DNA from: Flavobacteriia bacterium
GTDB lineage: Bacteria > Bacteroidota > Bacteroidia > Flavobacteriales > Flavobacteriaceae
Assembly: GCA_004293165.1 (NCBI GenBank)
Contig: RDYL01000008.1
Span: 161,201-225,200 of the forward strand
DNA length: 64,000 nt
Reading direction: 5' to 3'
Shown here piece after piece: positions 27,140 through 34,534 of this stretch. The position numbers were made by a program, and so were the translations under genes. Positions within the stretch are counted from its first letter, which is position 1. Every line of letters begins with the position of its first letter. The notes below the pieces were generated by a model, which saw only the letters and a list, made by a program, of their open reading frames with translations, ran no database searches and was not told where the DNA came from.

Positions 27140-28327
27140 TTAGTCTAAAATTTCAGTAACCTGACCAGCACCTACTGTTCTACCACCCTCACGGATAGCG
27201 AAACGTAAACCTACTGATAAAGCGATAGGACTTAACAAAGTAACATCAATAGTTAAGTTATCACCAGGCATAACCATCTCTACACCAGCCGGTAAAGAAA
27301 TAGTACCCGTTACGTCAGTTGTACGTACATAGAACTGAGGACGGTAGTTATTGTGGAATGGAGTGTGACGTCCACCTTCTTCTTTTTTCAAGATATACAC
27401 CTCAGCTTTGAAGTGAGCGTGTGGTTTAACAGATCCTGGTTTAACGATAACCATTCCTCTTTTGATATCTTCTTTAGCGATACCTCTTAATAATAAACCT
27501 ACGTTATCACCAGCTTCACCTCTATCAAGGATTTTACGGAACATCTCAACTCCTGTAATTGTAGAAGTTAATTTATCAGCACCCATACCGATGATTTCAA
27601 CTGGATCTCCTGTATTAGCAACTCCTGTTTCGATACGACCTGTAGCAACAGTTCCACGACCAGTAATTGTAAATACGTCTTCAACTGGCATTAAGAAAGG
27701 CTTTTCAACGTCACGAACTGGTAATTCAATCCAGTTGTCAACAGCTTCCATTAATTCCATGATAGTAGCAACCCATTTTGGATCACCATTCAATCCACCT
27801 AAAGCAGAACCTTGGATAACCGGACCATTATCTCCATCATATTGATAGAAAGATAATAAATCTCTAATTTCCATTTCTACTAATTCTAATAATTCAGCAT
27901 CATCAACCATATCCACTTTATTCATGAATACAACCATTCTAGGCACACCTACTTGACGACCTAAAAGGATGTGCTCTCTTGTTTGTGGCATAGGACCATC
28001 TGTAGCAGCAACTACTAAGATAGCACCGTCCATTTGAGCAGCACCTGTAACCATGTTCTTAACGTAATCCGCGTGACCTGGACAGTCAACGTGAGCGTAG
28101 TGACGGTTAGCTGTAGAATATTCTACGTGAGATGTATTAATAGTAATACCTCTTTCTTTTTCTTCTGGAGCATTATCAATTTGATCAAATGATTTTGCTT
28201 CTGATAAACCAGCATCAGCTAATACTTTAGTAATTGCAGCTGTTAACGTAGTTTTACCGTGGTCAACGTGTCCGATAGTTCCAATATTTAAATGGGGCTT
28301 CGAACGATCAAAGGTTTCTTTTGCCAT
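27140..28327 (-). CDS. tuf: elongation factor Tu
   Basis: A 395-residue GTPase delivering aminoacyl-tRNA to the ribosome. G1 is [10 protein letters not shown] (about 18-27), the switch I region contains [14 protein letters not shown]3 is [12 protein letters not shown], and G4 is NKVDMVDD. The C-terminal domains contain [11 protein letters not shown] and the terminal [14 protein letters not shown]. Downstream of three tRNA genes, as in the E. coli tufB operon. Confidence 0.99.
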   Translation of the reverse strand: MAKETFDRSKPHLNIGTIGHVDHGKTTLTAAITKVLADAGLSEAKSFDQIDNAPEEKERGITINTSHVEYSTANRHYAHVDCPGHADYVKNMVTGAAQMDGAILVVAATDGPMPQTREHILLGRQVGVPRMVVFMNKVDMVDDAELLELVEMEIRDLLSFYQYDGDNGPVIQGSALGGLNGDPKWVATIMELMEAVDNWIELPVRDVEKPFLMPVEDVFTITGRGTVATGRIETGVANTGDPVEIIGMGADKLTSTITGVEMFRKILDRGEAGDNVGLLLRGIAKEDIKRGMVIVKPGSVKPHAHFKAEVYILKKEEGGRHTPFHNNYRPQFYVRTTDVTGTISLPAGVEMVMPGDNLTIDVTLLSPIALSVGLRFAIREGGRTVGAGQVTEILD

Positions 28328-28384
28328 GATTTAATAATTTAATCTTAGTTATATATTAGTGTTCAAAAAATAAACTTTTTTAAG

Positions 28385-28456
28385 AGCCAATGACGGGAAT
28401 TGAACCCGTGACCTCTTCCTTACCAAGGAAGCACTCTACCCCTGAGCTACACCGGC
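28385..28456 (-). tRNA. tRNA-Thr (anticodon GGT)
   Basis: 72 nt with acceptor GCCGGTG/CATTGGC (two G-T pairs), anticodon stem CTTCC/GGAAG and loop TTGGTAA giving GGT, T-loop TTCAATT and discriminator T. Last tRNA before tuf. Confidence 0.95.
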
Positions 28457-28526
28457 TTTTGTGTATTCAGAAGTTAGCTTTCAGAATTCAGAAAACCAAA
28501 TCCTTCTTTCTAAATTCAAAATCTCG

Positions 28527-28608
28527 TGGGGAGAGCAGGATTCGAACCTGCGAAGACGTAGTCAGCGGATTTACAGTCCGCCCTCGTTGGCCGCTTGAGT
28601 ATCTCCCC
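28527..28608 (-). tRNA. tRNA-Tyr (anticodon GTA)
   Basis: 82 nt class II tRNA with a long variable arm, acceptor GGGGAGA/TCTCCCC, anticodon loop CTGTAAA giving GTA, T-loop TTCGAAT, discriminator A. Confidence 0.95.
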
Positions 28609-28639
28609 AAACCTTTTATATTTAGTTGCTTAAACTTTG

Positions 28640-28713
28640 AGCCGATGGAGGGACTCGAACCCACGACCTGCTGATTACAAATCAGCTGCTCTAGCCAGCT
28701 GAGCTACACCGGC
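28640..28713 (-). tRNA. tRNA-Thr (anticodon TGT)
   Basis: 74 nt with acceptor GCCGGTG/CATCGGC, anticodon stem GCTGA/TCAGC and loop TTTGTAA giving TGT, T-loop TTCGAGT, discriminator T. First gene of the tRNA-tuf unit. Confidence 0.95.
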
Positions 28714-28728
28714 AACTTAAATATAAAA

Positions 28729-28750
28729 AGTCCGCTATTTCTAACGGACT
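28729..28750 (-). terminator. hpf terminator overlapping the tRNA-tuf transcription start
   Basis: AGTCCG/CGGACT stem followed by TTTTTA on the minus strand. The predicted start of the tRNA-tuf transcript (near 28747) falls in the first arm, so only transcripts coming through from hpf would carry the complete hairpin. Confidence 0.55.
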
Positions 28751-28751
28751 G

Positions 28752-28781
28752 CAAATGTATATAATTTATTTTTGAATCAAA
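28752..28781 (-). promoter_or_regulatory. promoter of the tRNA-tuf operon
   Basis: Minus-strand TTTG at 28781-28778 and TACATTTG at 28759-28752 with an 18-bp spacer. This is one of the best -33/-7 matches in the window, as expected for a highly expressed stable-RNA operon. Confidence 0.75.
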
Positions 28782-28805
28782 ACATTTTTTGTGTTTTTTT
28801 TCTTT

Positions 28806-29108
28806 TTATGAATTTGCTTTTAATTTTTCTTTTCGTTTTAAAATTACACGCTCCAAAGAATCAACAGACAAATCTACCCCTTCTTCAAAACTTTTAGCTG
28901 TTTTTTTTACTACAAATTCGTCACCAGGAACATTAATTTTAATCTCTACTGTTTTATTTTCTTTATCACTCGTGTTTTCAAGTCTTAAAAAAATATCAGA
29001 CGAAACTATTTTATCATAATATTTTTCCAATTTATTCATTCGTTCTTGAATGAAATCTAGTAACTTCTTGTCTACATTAAAATTTACTGCTTGCACATTA
29101 ACTTTCAT
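28806..29108 (-). CDS. hpf: short ribosome hibernation-promoting factor (HPF/RaiA family)
   Basis: A 100-residue protein of the YfiA/HPF family, which binds the 30S decoding region in stationary phase. It begins MKVNVQAVNFNVDKKLLDFI, has the helix MNKLEKYYDKIV and ends with a basic helix (LERVILKRKEKLKAN). There is no long-form C-terminal dimerisation domain. The frame can be extended by 10 codons, but the ATG at 29108 fits the family. It follows xerC by 34 bp and probably shares its transcript. Confidence 0.9.
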   Translation of the reverse strand: MKVNVQAVNFNVDKKLLDFIQERMNKLEKYYDKIVSSDIFLRLENTSDKENKTVEIKINVPGDEFVVKKTAKSFEEGVDLSVDSLERVILKRKEKLKANS

Positions 29109-29142
29109 AATTCTAAATTGATTAAAATGATTATACAATGAG

Positions 29143-30033
29143 TTATTTTTTATTTCTAGGATGCGCTTCTTGATATACTTTTTTTAGCTCAGCTAAACTG
29201 CTGTGTGTATAAATTTGAGTAGACGACAAACTAACATGACCCAACAACTCTTTTACGGAATTTAAATCGGCTCCATTATTCAACAAGTGCGTTGCAAAGG
29301 AATGCCTAAGAACGTGTGGACTCTTCTTTTCTTTTTTCGAGACAGTACTAAAGTAATCATTTATTAACCGATAAACAAACGATTCGCTTACTTTATTTCC
29401 GTTTTTTGACAAAATTAACACGTCGCCATTGTTAATTACCTCTAAATGATTCCGTTGGACCTTATACAATTTAAAAAGAGTGATTGTACAATCTAGCATT
29501 GGAATAATCCGTTCTTTATTTCTCTTCCCGATTACTCTGATTGTTTTTTGAATTTCATTGATGCTGTTCATCTTTAAATTGATCAACTCCGCTCTTCTTA
29601 TTCCAGTTGTATAAAAAAGCTCTATTACAAACTGATTCCGAATCCCTTCAAAATCAGGCAAATATTCATTATTAGAAAAAACATCTTGTAATTCTTTCTC
29701 AGAAAAAGGAATTTGAACTTTCTTTGCTGTTTTTAGTGATTTATGTTTCAATAATGGATTAATCGAAATCTGCTTCACCTTCAACAAAAATTTGTAATAC
29801 GATTTTAAAGCCGATATTTTACGATTAACCGAAGTAGTCGAAATGTTTTGTTCCACAAGAACTACAATCCAATTTCTAACATGTGGATAAATAACTTCTT
29901 CGAGACTTACAGATTGACCTAGAAGATATTCTTGAAAAGATTTGATATCATCTAAATAAGCGCGAACCGTTAAAGAAGAATAGTTTTTCTCTTTAATCAA
30001 ATAATCCTGATATGCTTGTAGATTTGTAGACAT
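29143..30033 (-). CDS. xerC: tyrosine recombinase XerC-like
   Basis: A 296-residue tyrosine recombinase of the XerC/XerD class that resolves chromosome dimers at dif. The N-terminal SAM-like core-binding domain spans about 1-90. The catalytic residues are all present: R146 (TTGIRRAEL), K170, H240 and R243 ([10 protein letters not shown]), H266 (LLGH), and nucleophile Y275 (QIYTH). The housekeeping length and the place between rpsU and hpf argue against a mobile-element integrase. Assignment to XerC rather than XerD rests on context. Confidence 0.9.
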   Translation of the reverse strand: MSTNLQAYQDYLIKEKNYSSLTVRAYLDDIKSFQEYLLGQSVSLEEVIYPHVRNWIVVLVEQNISTTSVNRKISALKSYYKFLLKVKQISINPLLKHKSLKTAKKVQIPFSEKELQDVFSNNEYLPDFEGIRNQFVIELFYTTGIRRAELINLKMNSINEIQKTIRVIGKRNKERIIPMLDCTITLFKLYKVQRNHLEVINNGDVLILSKNGNKVSESFVYRLINDYFSTVSKKEKKSPHVLRHSFATHLLNNGADLNSVKELLGHVSLSSTQIYTHSSLAELKKVYQEAHPRNKK

Positions 30034-30038
30034 AAAAA

Positions 30039-30078
30039 AACCGCTAACAACAAAGTTACACTTTATTAATTAGCGGTT
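30039..30078 (-). terminator. rpsU terminator that contains the xerC promoter
   Basis: AACCGCTAA (30039-30047) pairs with TTAGCGGTT (30070-30078); on the minus strand the stem is followed by TTTTTTT, ending 6 bases before the xerC ATG. The loop holds the TAACTTTG box of xerC. Confidence 0.7.
30051..30058 (-). promoter_or_regulatory. -7 box for xerC
   Basis: Minus-strand TAACTTTG matches TAnnTTTG. It lies in the loop of the rpsU terminator, 17 bp before the xerC ATG. Confidence 0.55.
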
Positions 30079-30098
30079 AGTATAGTTTTTCAAAAATA

Positions 30099-30293
30099 TT
30101 AACTCTCTAATGAGTCTCTCAATCCTTGAATGTAAGATGCTTTTTGGATCTTAGCTCTGTTTACAACAGATGGTTTAATAAAAGCTTGACGAGCACGTAA
30201 CTGACGAACAGTTCCTGTTTTATCAAATTTTCTTTTATAGCGCTTTAATGCTCTATCGATATTTTCTCCGTCTTTAATTGGTATAATTAACAT
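30099..30293 (-). CDS. rpsU: 30S ribosomal protein bS21
   Basis: A 64-residue basic protein (MLIIPIKDGENIDRALKRYK) with the RQLRARQAF motif. In the flavobacterial ribosome bS21 helps to hold the 3' end of 16S rRNA, which masks the anti-Shine-Dalgarno. This gene has the only perfect Shine-Dalgarno noticed in the window, 8 bases before its ATG, consistent with feedback control by bS21. It has its own promoter and terminator. Confidence 0.97.
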   Translation of the reverse strand: MLIIPIKDGENIDRALKRYKRKFDKTGTVRQLRARQAFIKPSVVNRAKIQKASYIQGLRDSLES

Positions 30294-30301
30294 AATATAG
30301 A

Positions 30302-30310
30302 CACCTCCTC
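30302..30310 (-). promoter_or_regulatory. perfect Shine-Dalgarno of rpsU
   Basis: Minus-strand GAGGAGGTG with an 8-nt spacer to ATG. It is complementary to the 16S 3' end CACCTCC. Other genes here lack such a site. Confidence 0.85.
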
Positions 30311-30322
30311 TCGTTAAGGGTG

Positions 30323-30330
30323 CAAATGTA
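30323..30330 (-). promoter_or_regulatory. -7 box for rpsU
   Basis: Minus-strand TACATTTG, 29 bp before the rpsU ATG; the predicted leader carries the complete Shine-Dalgarno. Confidence 0.6.
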
Positions 30331-30342
30331 GAAAATAATTAT

Positions 30343-30369
30343 GAATTAAAAATTAAAAATTAAAAATTA
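30343..30369. repeat. AATTAAAA tandem repeat
   Basis: Three to four AATTAAAA units lie between rpsU and the acyl-CoA dehydrogenase gene and overlap the stop codon of the latter. Confidence 0.6.
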
Positions 30370-31536
30370 TTTTACCGCTGGCTTATAATTCTGATTGTCA
30401 ATTATCATCTTTGATAAAATCTCTTTCAAAATCTCAGAAGTTCCTCCACCAATTGGCCCTAATCGACTATCTCTTAATAAACGTGCTAATGGGTATTCTT
30501 CCATGTAACCGTAACCACCTAACATTTGTAAACAATCGTAAATTGCTAAATCGGACACCTTAGTTGACTTTAATTTAGCCATAGTTGCTTCTTTAACCAC
30601 ATATTCACCTTTATTCAATCTTGCTACCGCAGCATAATTGAATATTTTACAATGCTCTACTTCGGTAGCATGCTCTACCATAGTATGTCTTAAAGCTTGA
30701 AATTTGTTAATTGTGCTTCCAAAAGCTTCGCGTTGAGACATATATTCTATTGTATACTCAATTGCATATTCAGCTCTTGCATGTGCATTGATTGCCATGA
30801 TTAAACGTTCTAATGCAAAATGCTGCATGATATATGGAAATCCTTTGCCTTCTTCTCCCATTAAGTTTTCTAATGGAATTTCAACATTATCAAATGCAAG
30901 TTCAGCTGTATCAGAAGCTCTCCAACCTAATTTATCCAATTTAGTTGCAGATATTCCATTTGTTTTAGCATCAACTAAAAATATACTTATTCCTTTATTT
31001 CCTAACTCAGGATTTGTTTTTGCAGCAACTACGTAGTAATCCGCGTAAACTCCGTTTGTAATAAATGTTTTAGAACCATTGATAATGTATTTGTCTCCTT
31101 TTTTTACTGCATTTGTACGCATACCTGCTACATCGCTCCCTCCAAAAGGCTCAGTAATACACAATGCTCCAATTTTATCCCCTAAAATACTTGGAGCCAA
31201 GTATTCTTGTTTAATTCTTTCATCACCTTCAGCATTTAAATGTGTCATTGCTAAATAAGCATGAGCCCACATAGCCGCCGCAAAACCTGATGATTTGACT
31301 TTTTGAAGTTCTTCTAAAAAAACAACTGTATAAAACAAATCCAAATTCATTCCACCATAAGCTTCAGGATAGTTTAACCCAAAAAAGCCCATGTCTCCAA
31401 ATTTTTTCCAAATGAAGCGTTCAATTGTTCCTGTTTTTTCCCATTTTTCAATATGAGGAACCACTTCTTTATGTAAAAAATCTCTAAAACTCTTTCTAAA
31501 TAATTCGTGTTCTTCTGTGAAATAAATTGAATTCAT
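30367..31536 (-). CDS. acyl-CoA dehydrogenase family protein
   Basis: A 389-residue flavoprotein that introduces the alpha-beta double bond into acyl-CoA. The three-part fold is visible: N-terminal helices; a middle beta domain with CITEPFGGSDVAGMRT (about 129-144) and INGSKTFITNG; and C-terminal helices with REAFGSTINKFQALRHTMVE and CLQMLGGYGYMEEYPLARLLRDSR. The expected end motif GPIGGGTSEILKEI carries the Glu seen in several subfamilies. Chain-length specificity cannot be told. A monocistronic gene by layout. Confidence 0.92.
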   Translation of the reverse strand: MNSIYFTEEHELFRKSFRDFLHKEVVPHIEKWEKTGTIERFIWKKFGDMGFFGLNYPEAYGGMNLDLFYTVVFLEELQKVKSSGFAAAMWAHAYLAMTHLNAEGDERIKQEYLAPSILGDKIGALCITEPFGGSDVAGMRTNAVKKGDKYIINGSKTFITNGVYADYYVVAAKTNPELGNKGISIFLVDAKTNGISATKLDKLGWRASDTAELAFDNVEIPLENLMGEEGKGFPYIMQHFALERLIMAINAHARAEYAIEYTIEYMSQREAFGSTINKFQALRHTMVEHATEVEHCKIFNYAAVARLNKGEYVVKEATMAKLKSTKVSDLAIYDCLQMLGGYGYMEEYPLARLLRDSRLGPIGGGTSEILKEILSKMIIDNQNYKPAVK

Positions 31537-31577
31537 AAATATGTAATTGTTTATTTTTGATTTTATTGGCTTTAATT

Positions 31578-32456
31578 TTAAAAATTCAAATATAGGGCGA
31601 TTATTTTTATTTTTTCGTTAGGCATTCCCTTAATTTTTGTTAAATCATCTACATTTTTTATTCCATTATTCATAGTTCTATAGATGATAATTTCTTTAGC
31701 GATACTGTAATTGAAATAAGGGAATTTTGCTAATTCTTTCTGAGACAAATCATTTATAGCAATTTTTTTAATTCCGATTGAATTCTTAACTGCAAAACGT
31801 TTTTCTAAATCTGCAATTGCCTCTGGACTAATTCCCCAAATAAATTGAAACTGCTCCATGCTAACAAATCCACCTAATTTTTCTTTTTCCAGTAAAATTT
31901 TATCTGCTAGTTTTTCACCAATTCCGTAAACCGCTATTAAATCTTCTCTTGACGCAAAATTGATGTCTTTTTGAACAATCTTTTCTTTTTCTTTAGCCAA
32001 ATACTTAGGAAACTTTTCTGAAGTTGCAGCGCCTTTATTTTTTACCCAATCTGGAAATTTGAAATAAGGACTAACCTTTGATAAAAAAGCATTTGACACC
32101 TGAGTAATTTCTTGAAACTCTTTTGCAGAATTTACAAATTTTCCTTTTTTACGATATGCGTGTAAGCGATCAATTTCTTGGATAGACATTCCTAATTTAT
32201 AGCCTTTGTAATCCGTAATATAATTAGGATTGAATGGATAAATCGTATCCTTTTTTGTTGCTTGAATATGCTTTAGACTATCAATTTCATTTTGAACTAA
32301 CAGCTACGCTTTGTCTTCAGTATGATTTTCATTGGATACTAACTGATTTTTGAGAAAGAAATAACTCAGTTGTACAAAAACTATAATACCAAACAACAAA
32401 AAAATCCCACTTCTGTGTTCTCTTGAAAACAGGAAGTAGGATTTAATCTTATTCAT
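31578..32456 (-). pseudogene. helix-hairpin-helix membrane protein gene with an in-frame amber codon
   Basis: Read from the ATG at 32456, 293 codons encode a membrane anchor (about 17-35) and a linker, then helix-hairpin-helix repeats of the ComEA type (GIGEKLADKIL and WGISPEAIADLEKRF, later IKGMPNEKIKII). Codon 51 is TAG (32304-32306); the frame, composition and flanks continue unbroken after it. Either the gene is disabled or the downstream part (from ATG at 32189, 203 residues, without anchor) is made alone. Suppression or a sequencing error are the other options. Full-length relatives in Flavobacterium have the anchor and HHH parts in one protein, as I recall. Confidence 0.8.
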
Positions 32457-32469
32457 TTTTCTATAAAAA

Positions 32470-32625
32470 TTAATCGTTTTTACGAACTAAATCTTCATCA
32501 TTATCCTCGTAAGAATCTGGTTCTTGTTTAGGAGGCGTGCTTAAAACTAAGTAGAAAAAATATCCTGTAACTGCAGTTACCGTTCCTACGGCTAAAAACA
32601 TCGTTATTAAAGCTTCTGTTTTCAT
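32470..32625 (-). CDS. metS: MetS-family small subunit of an NSS transporter
   Basis: A 51-residue protein with one membrane helix (about 6-30, LITMFLAVGTVTAVTGYFFY) and an acidic tail (EPDSYEDNDEDLV). It starts 2 bp after the stop of the large NSS transporter gene. This is the arrangement of the MetPS methionine/alanine transporter of Corynebacterium, in which the small MetS is needed for uptake. The assignment rests on size, topology and position, as so short a sequence has few diagnostic residues. Confidence 0.8.
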   Translation of the reverse strand: MKTEALITMFLAVGTVTAVTGYFFYLVLSTPPKQEPDSYEDNDEDLVRKND

Positions 32626-32627
32626 GA

Positions 32628-34205
32628 TTATATTCTCCCTTCTTTTTTACGTTTTTTATAAGCTACAAACACTAAATATGAAATTCCTAAGAATACTAAT
32701 AGTAATAATAATCTTGAAGCATTTACAAATAATATGGTATCGTTCAGCACTTCTAATTCTTTAGCATCTGTGGTTTTTGCAATTTTTTCATATAAATCCT
32801 TGTTTATGATTTTATCCCAAACACCAGGCAAACTTGAAAAGAAAACCACTCCTAAAAATACTGGAGTTACAAATTTGATAATAAATTTATATACACCAGG
32901 TACTTTAATATCAGCTCCAGTTGTAATTTCTTTCCATCCTTTATCCATTCCAAAAATCCAGGCAAAAAGTATAATTTCAAAGAAAGCAAAAACTACTAAT
33001 GAGAAAGTTCCTGCCCAATAATCATACTCGTCAAAAACTCCGTAATTAAAGAATAAAACTGTTGGAAGTCCTAATAAGAAAACCAAACCCCCGAAAGCCC
33101 ATGCTGCATTTTTGTGTTTCCAACCAAATTCATCTTGTAAGAATCCCATAACAGGTGTACCCATTGCTAATGATGAAGTAATTCCGGCAAAAAACAATAA
33201 ACCAAACCAACAAACTCCACATAAGATTGCTAAAACAGTACCCCATTGTTCAAATAAGAATGGTAATGTTTTAAAGCCTAATCCTAAGCCTCCAGTTTGC
33301 GTCATTTCTAACACTTTATCTACTCCTAGGTATCCAACTGAAATCGGAATAATAATTGCAGCTCCTAAAACCACTTCCACAAACTCATTCATCCAACCAG
33401 CACTCATTGCATTCAAGGCAATATCATCATTCTTTTTTACATAAGAAGCATAACATTGAATAGAACCCATTCCAACTGAAAGTGTAAAAAAGATTTGACC
33501 AGCAGCAGCCAACCAAACTTTTGGAGACCATATAGTAGAAAAATCAGGTGTCCATAAAAAATTTAAACCTACTGATGCATCATTAATAGCGCCTGCAACT
33601 CCTGCTTCTACATTAAAAGCCATTATGGCTAAGAAAACACCAAAAAGAATTAACAAAGGCATCCCAACTTTAGCTACTTTTTCAACACCACCACTCAATC
33701 CTTTTGATAATATCCAAGTATTTAATAACAAACACACTATCCAAAAGAAAATAGTTTCTAAAGGCATTTCTAAACCAACGTAGCTATTAAAAAATCCAGC
33801 TACTTCCTCTTGTGATTGACCTGCAAAAGTTCTAGAAATACTATGCCAAACCCAACTTAATGTCCATGATTCAAGATAACAATAATAAGCTGCTACAGCT
33901 AAATTGGTAAAAATTCCAAAAACACCAATGTATTTCCAAAATTTTCTCTTATCCATACTATCTAAAATGAAAGGCGTACTATGGTGACCACTTTTTCCAC
34001 CAAATCTTCCCATACTCCATTCCACAAACAATAATGGAATCCCCATTAATAAAAAACAAACTAAATAAGGCACAATAAAGGCCCCTCCTCCGTTTTGTAC
34101 TGCTTGAACTGGGAATCTTAAAAAATTACCTAATCCTACAGCATTTCCAGCCATAGCTAAGATAAGTCCAACTCGTGAACCCCACGATTCTGTATTTGTT
34201 GACAT
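32628..34205 (-). CDS. metP: sodium-dependent transporter, NSS (SNF) family
   Basis: A 525-residue inner-membrane Na+ symporter with about 12 helices. The first helix carries the NSS signature WGSRVGLILAMAGNAVGLGN and then FLRFPVQAVQNGGGAF. Later helices include LSVGMGSIQCYASYVKK and the glycine-rich TSSLAMGTPVMGF. Amino acids are the likely substrates of bacterial members. The MetS-type small subunit immediately downstream suggests methionine or alanine, but this is inferred. A good promoter lies upstream. Confidence 0.92.
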   Translation of the reverse strand: MSTNTESWGSRVGLILAMAGNAVGLGNFLRFPVQAVQNGGGAFIVPYLVCFLLMGIPLLFVEWSMGRFGGKSGHHSTPFILDSMDKRKFWKYIGVFGIFTNLAVAAYYCYLESWTLSWVWHSISRTFAGQSQEEVAGFFNSYVGLEMPLETIFFWIVCLLLNTWILSKGLSGGVEKVAKVGMPLLILFGVFLAIMAFNVEAGVAGAINDASVGLNFLWTPDFSTIWSPKVWLAAAGQIFFTLSVGMGSIQCYASYVKKNDDIALNAMSAGWMNEFVEVVLGAAIIIPISVGYLGVDKVLEMTQTGGLGLGFKTLPFLFEQWGTVLAILCGVCWFGLLFFAGITSSLAMGTPVMGFLQDEFGWKHKNAAWAFGGLVFLLGLPTVLFFNYGVFDEYDYWAGTFSLVVFAFFEIILFAWIFGMDKGWKEITTGADIKVPGVYKFIIKFVTPVFLGVVFFSSLPGVWDKIINKDLYEKIAKTTDAKELEVLNDTILFVNASRLLLLLVFLGISYLVFVAYKKRKKEGRI

Positions 34206-34230
34206 AAAAATATATTGGTTGTTAATTTTT

Positions 34231-34260
34231 CAAAGATAAGAAAACTATCTAAAATTCAAA
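34231..34260 (-). promoter_or_regulatory. promoter of metPS
   Basis: Minus-strand TTTG (34260-34257) and TATCTTTG (34238-34231) with an 18-bp spacer; ATG 25 bp downstream of the box. Confidence 0.7.
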
Positions 34261-34283
34261 TAAAAGTTACACTTTATGAAATA

Positions 34284-34505
34284 TTATAAGTCAAAAACTG
34301 AACTTCTCTTAGTTTTAATCATATCTTTTAGCTTTAATAGAAATGCTAATGTAAGATAAAACCCAAAACCTAAACCCACTGTAACGAATGAAATATAGAT
34401 AAAAAACAATCGAACATTGGTAGCTCTCATACCCAAACGGTCTGCTAAACGAGAAGCCACAAAAAAACCATGTTTTTCAAAAAAATGTAATAGATTTTGA
34501 ATCAT
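34284..34505 (-). CDS. PspC-domain membrane protein
   Basis: A 73-residue protein with the PspC pattern: GFFVASRLADRLGMRATNVR, a variant of the usual family start, then one or two hydrophobic helices (about 32-58). PspC proteins sense membrane stress in proteobacteria; short stand-alone versions are common in Bacteroidota with unknown role. A TACTTTTG box at 34524-34531 on the minus strand places transcription start downstream of an earlier ATG at 34526, so the ATG at 34505 is used. It ends 78 bp before metP. Confidence 0.82.
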   Translation of the reverse strand: MIQNLLHFFEKHGFFVASRLADRLGMRATNVRLFFIYISFVTVGLGFGFYLTLAFLLKLKDMIKTKRSSVFDL

Positions 34506-34523
34506 AGAGCCCTTAATTTTATT

Positions 34524-34531
34524 CAAAAGTA
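34524..34531 (-). promoter_or_regulatory. -7 box for the PspC gene
   Basis: Minus-strand TACTTTTG, 18 bp before the ATG at 34505, overlapping the longer possible reading frame and close to the end of the DUF2851 gene. Confidence 0.55.
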
Positions 34532-34534
34532 CAA

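Noticed and set aside
28390..28674. 94-codon plus-strand frame across the tRNA genes
   Set aside because: It reads through the antisense of three tRNAs and has no start context; tRNA sequences often give open frames.
29143..30033. Tyrosine recombinase as evidence for an integrated element
   Set aside because: Length, catalytic layout and housekeeping context fit XerC/XerD; no attachment-site repeats or cargo genes are near.
15475..30293. Search for rRNA genes near the tRNA cluster
   Set aside because: No 16S, 23S or 5S sequence was recognised; the tRNAs belong to the tuf operon.
32304..32306. TAG read as pyrrolysine or another non-standard amino acid
   Set aside because: No pyrrolysine machinery is expected in this phylum and no recoding signal is visible; decay, internal start or error is simpler.
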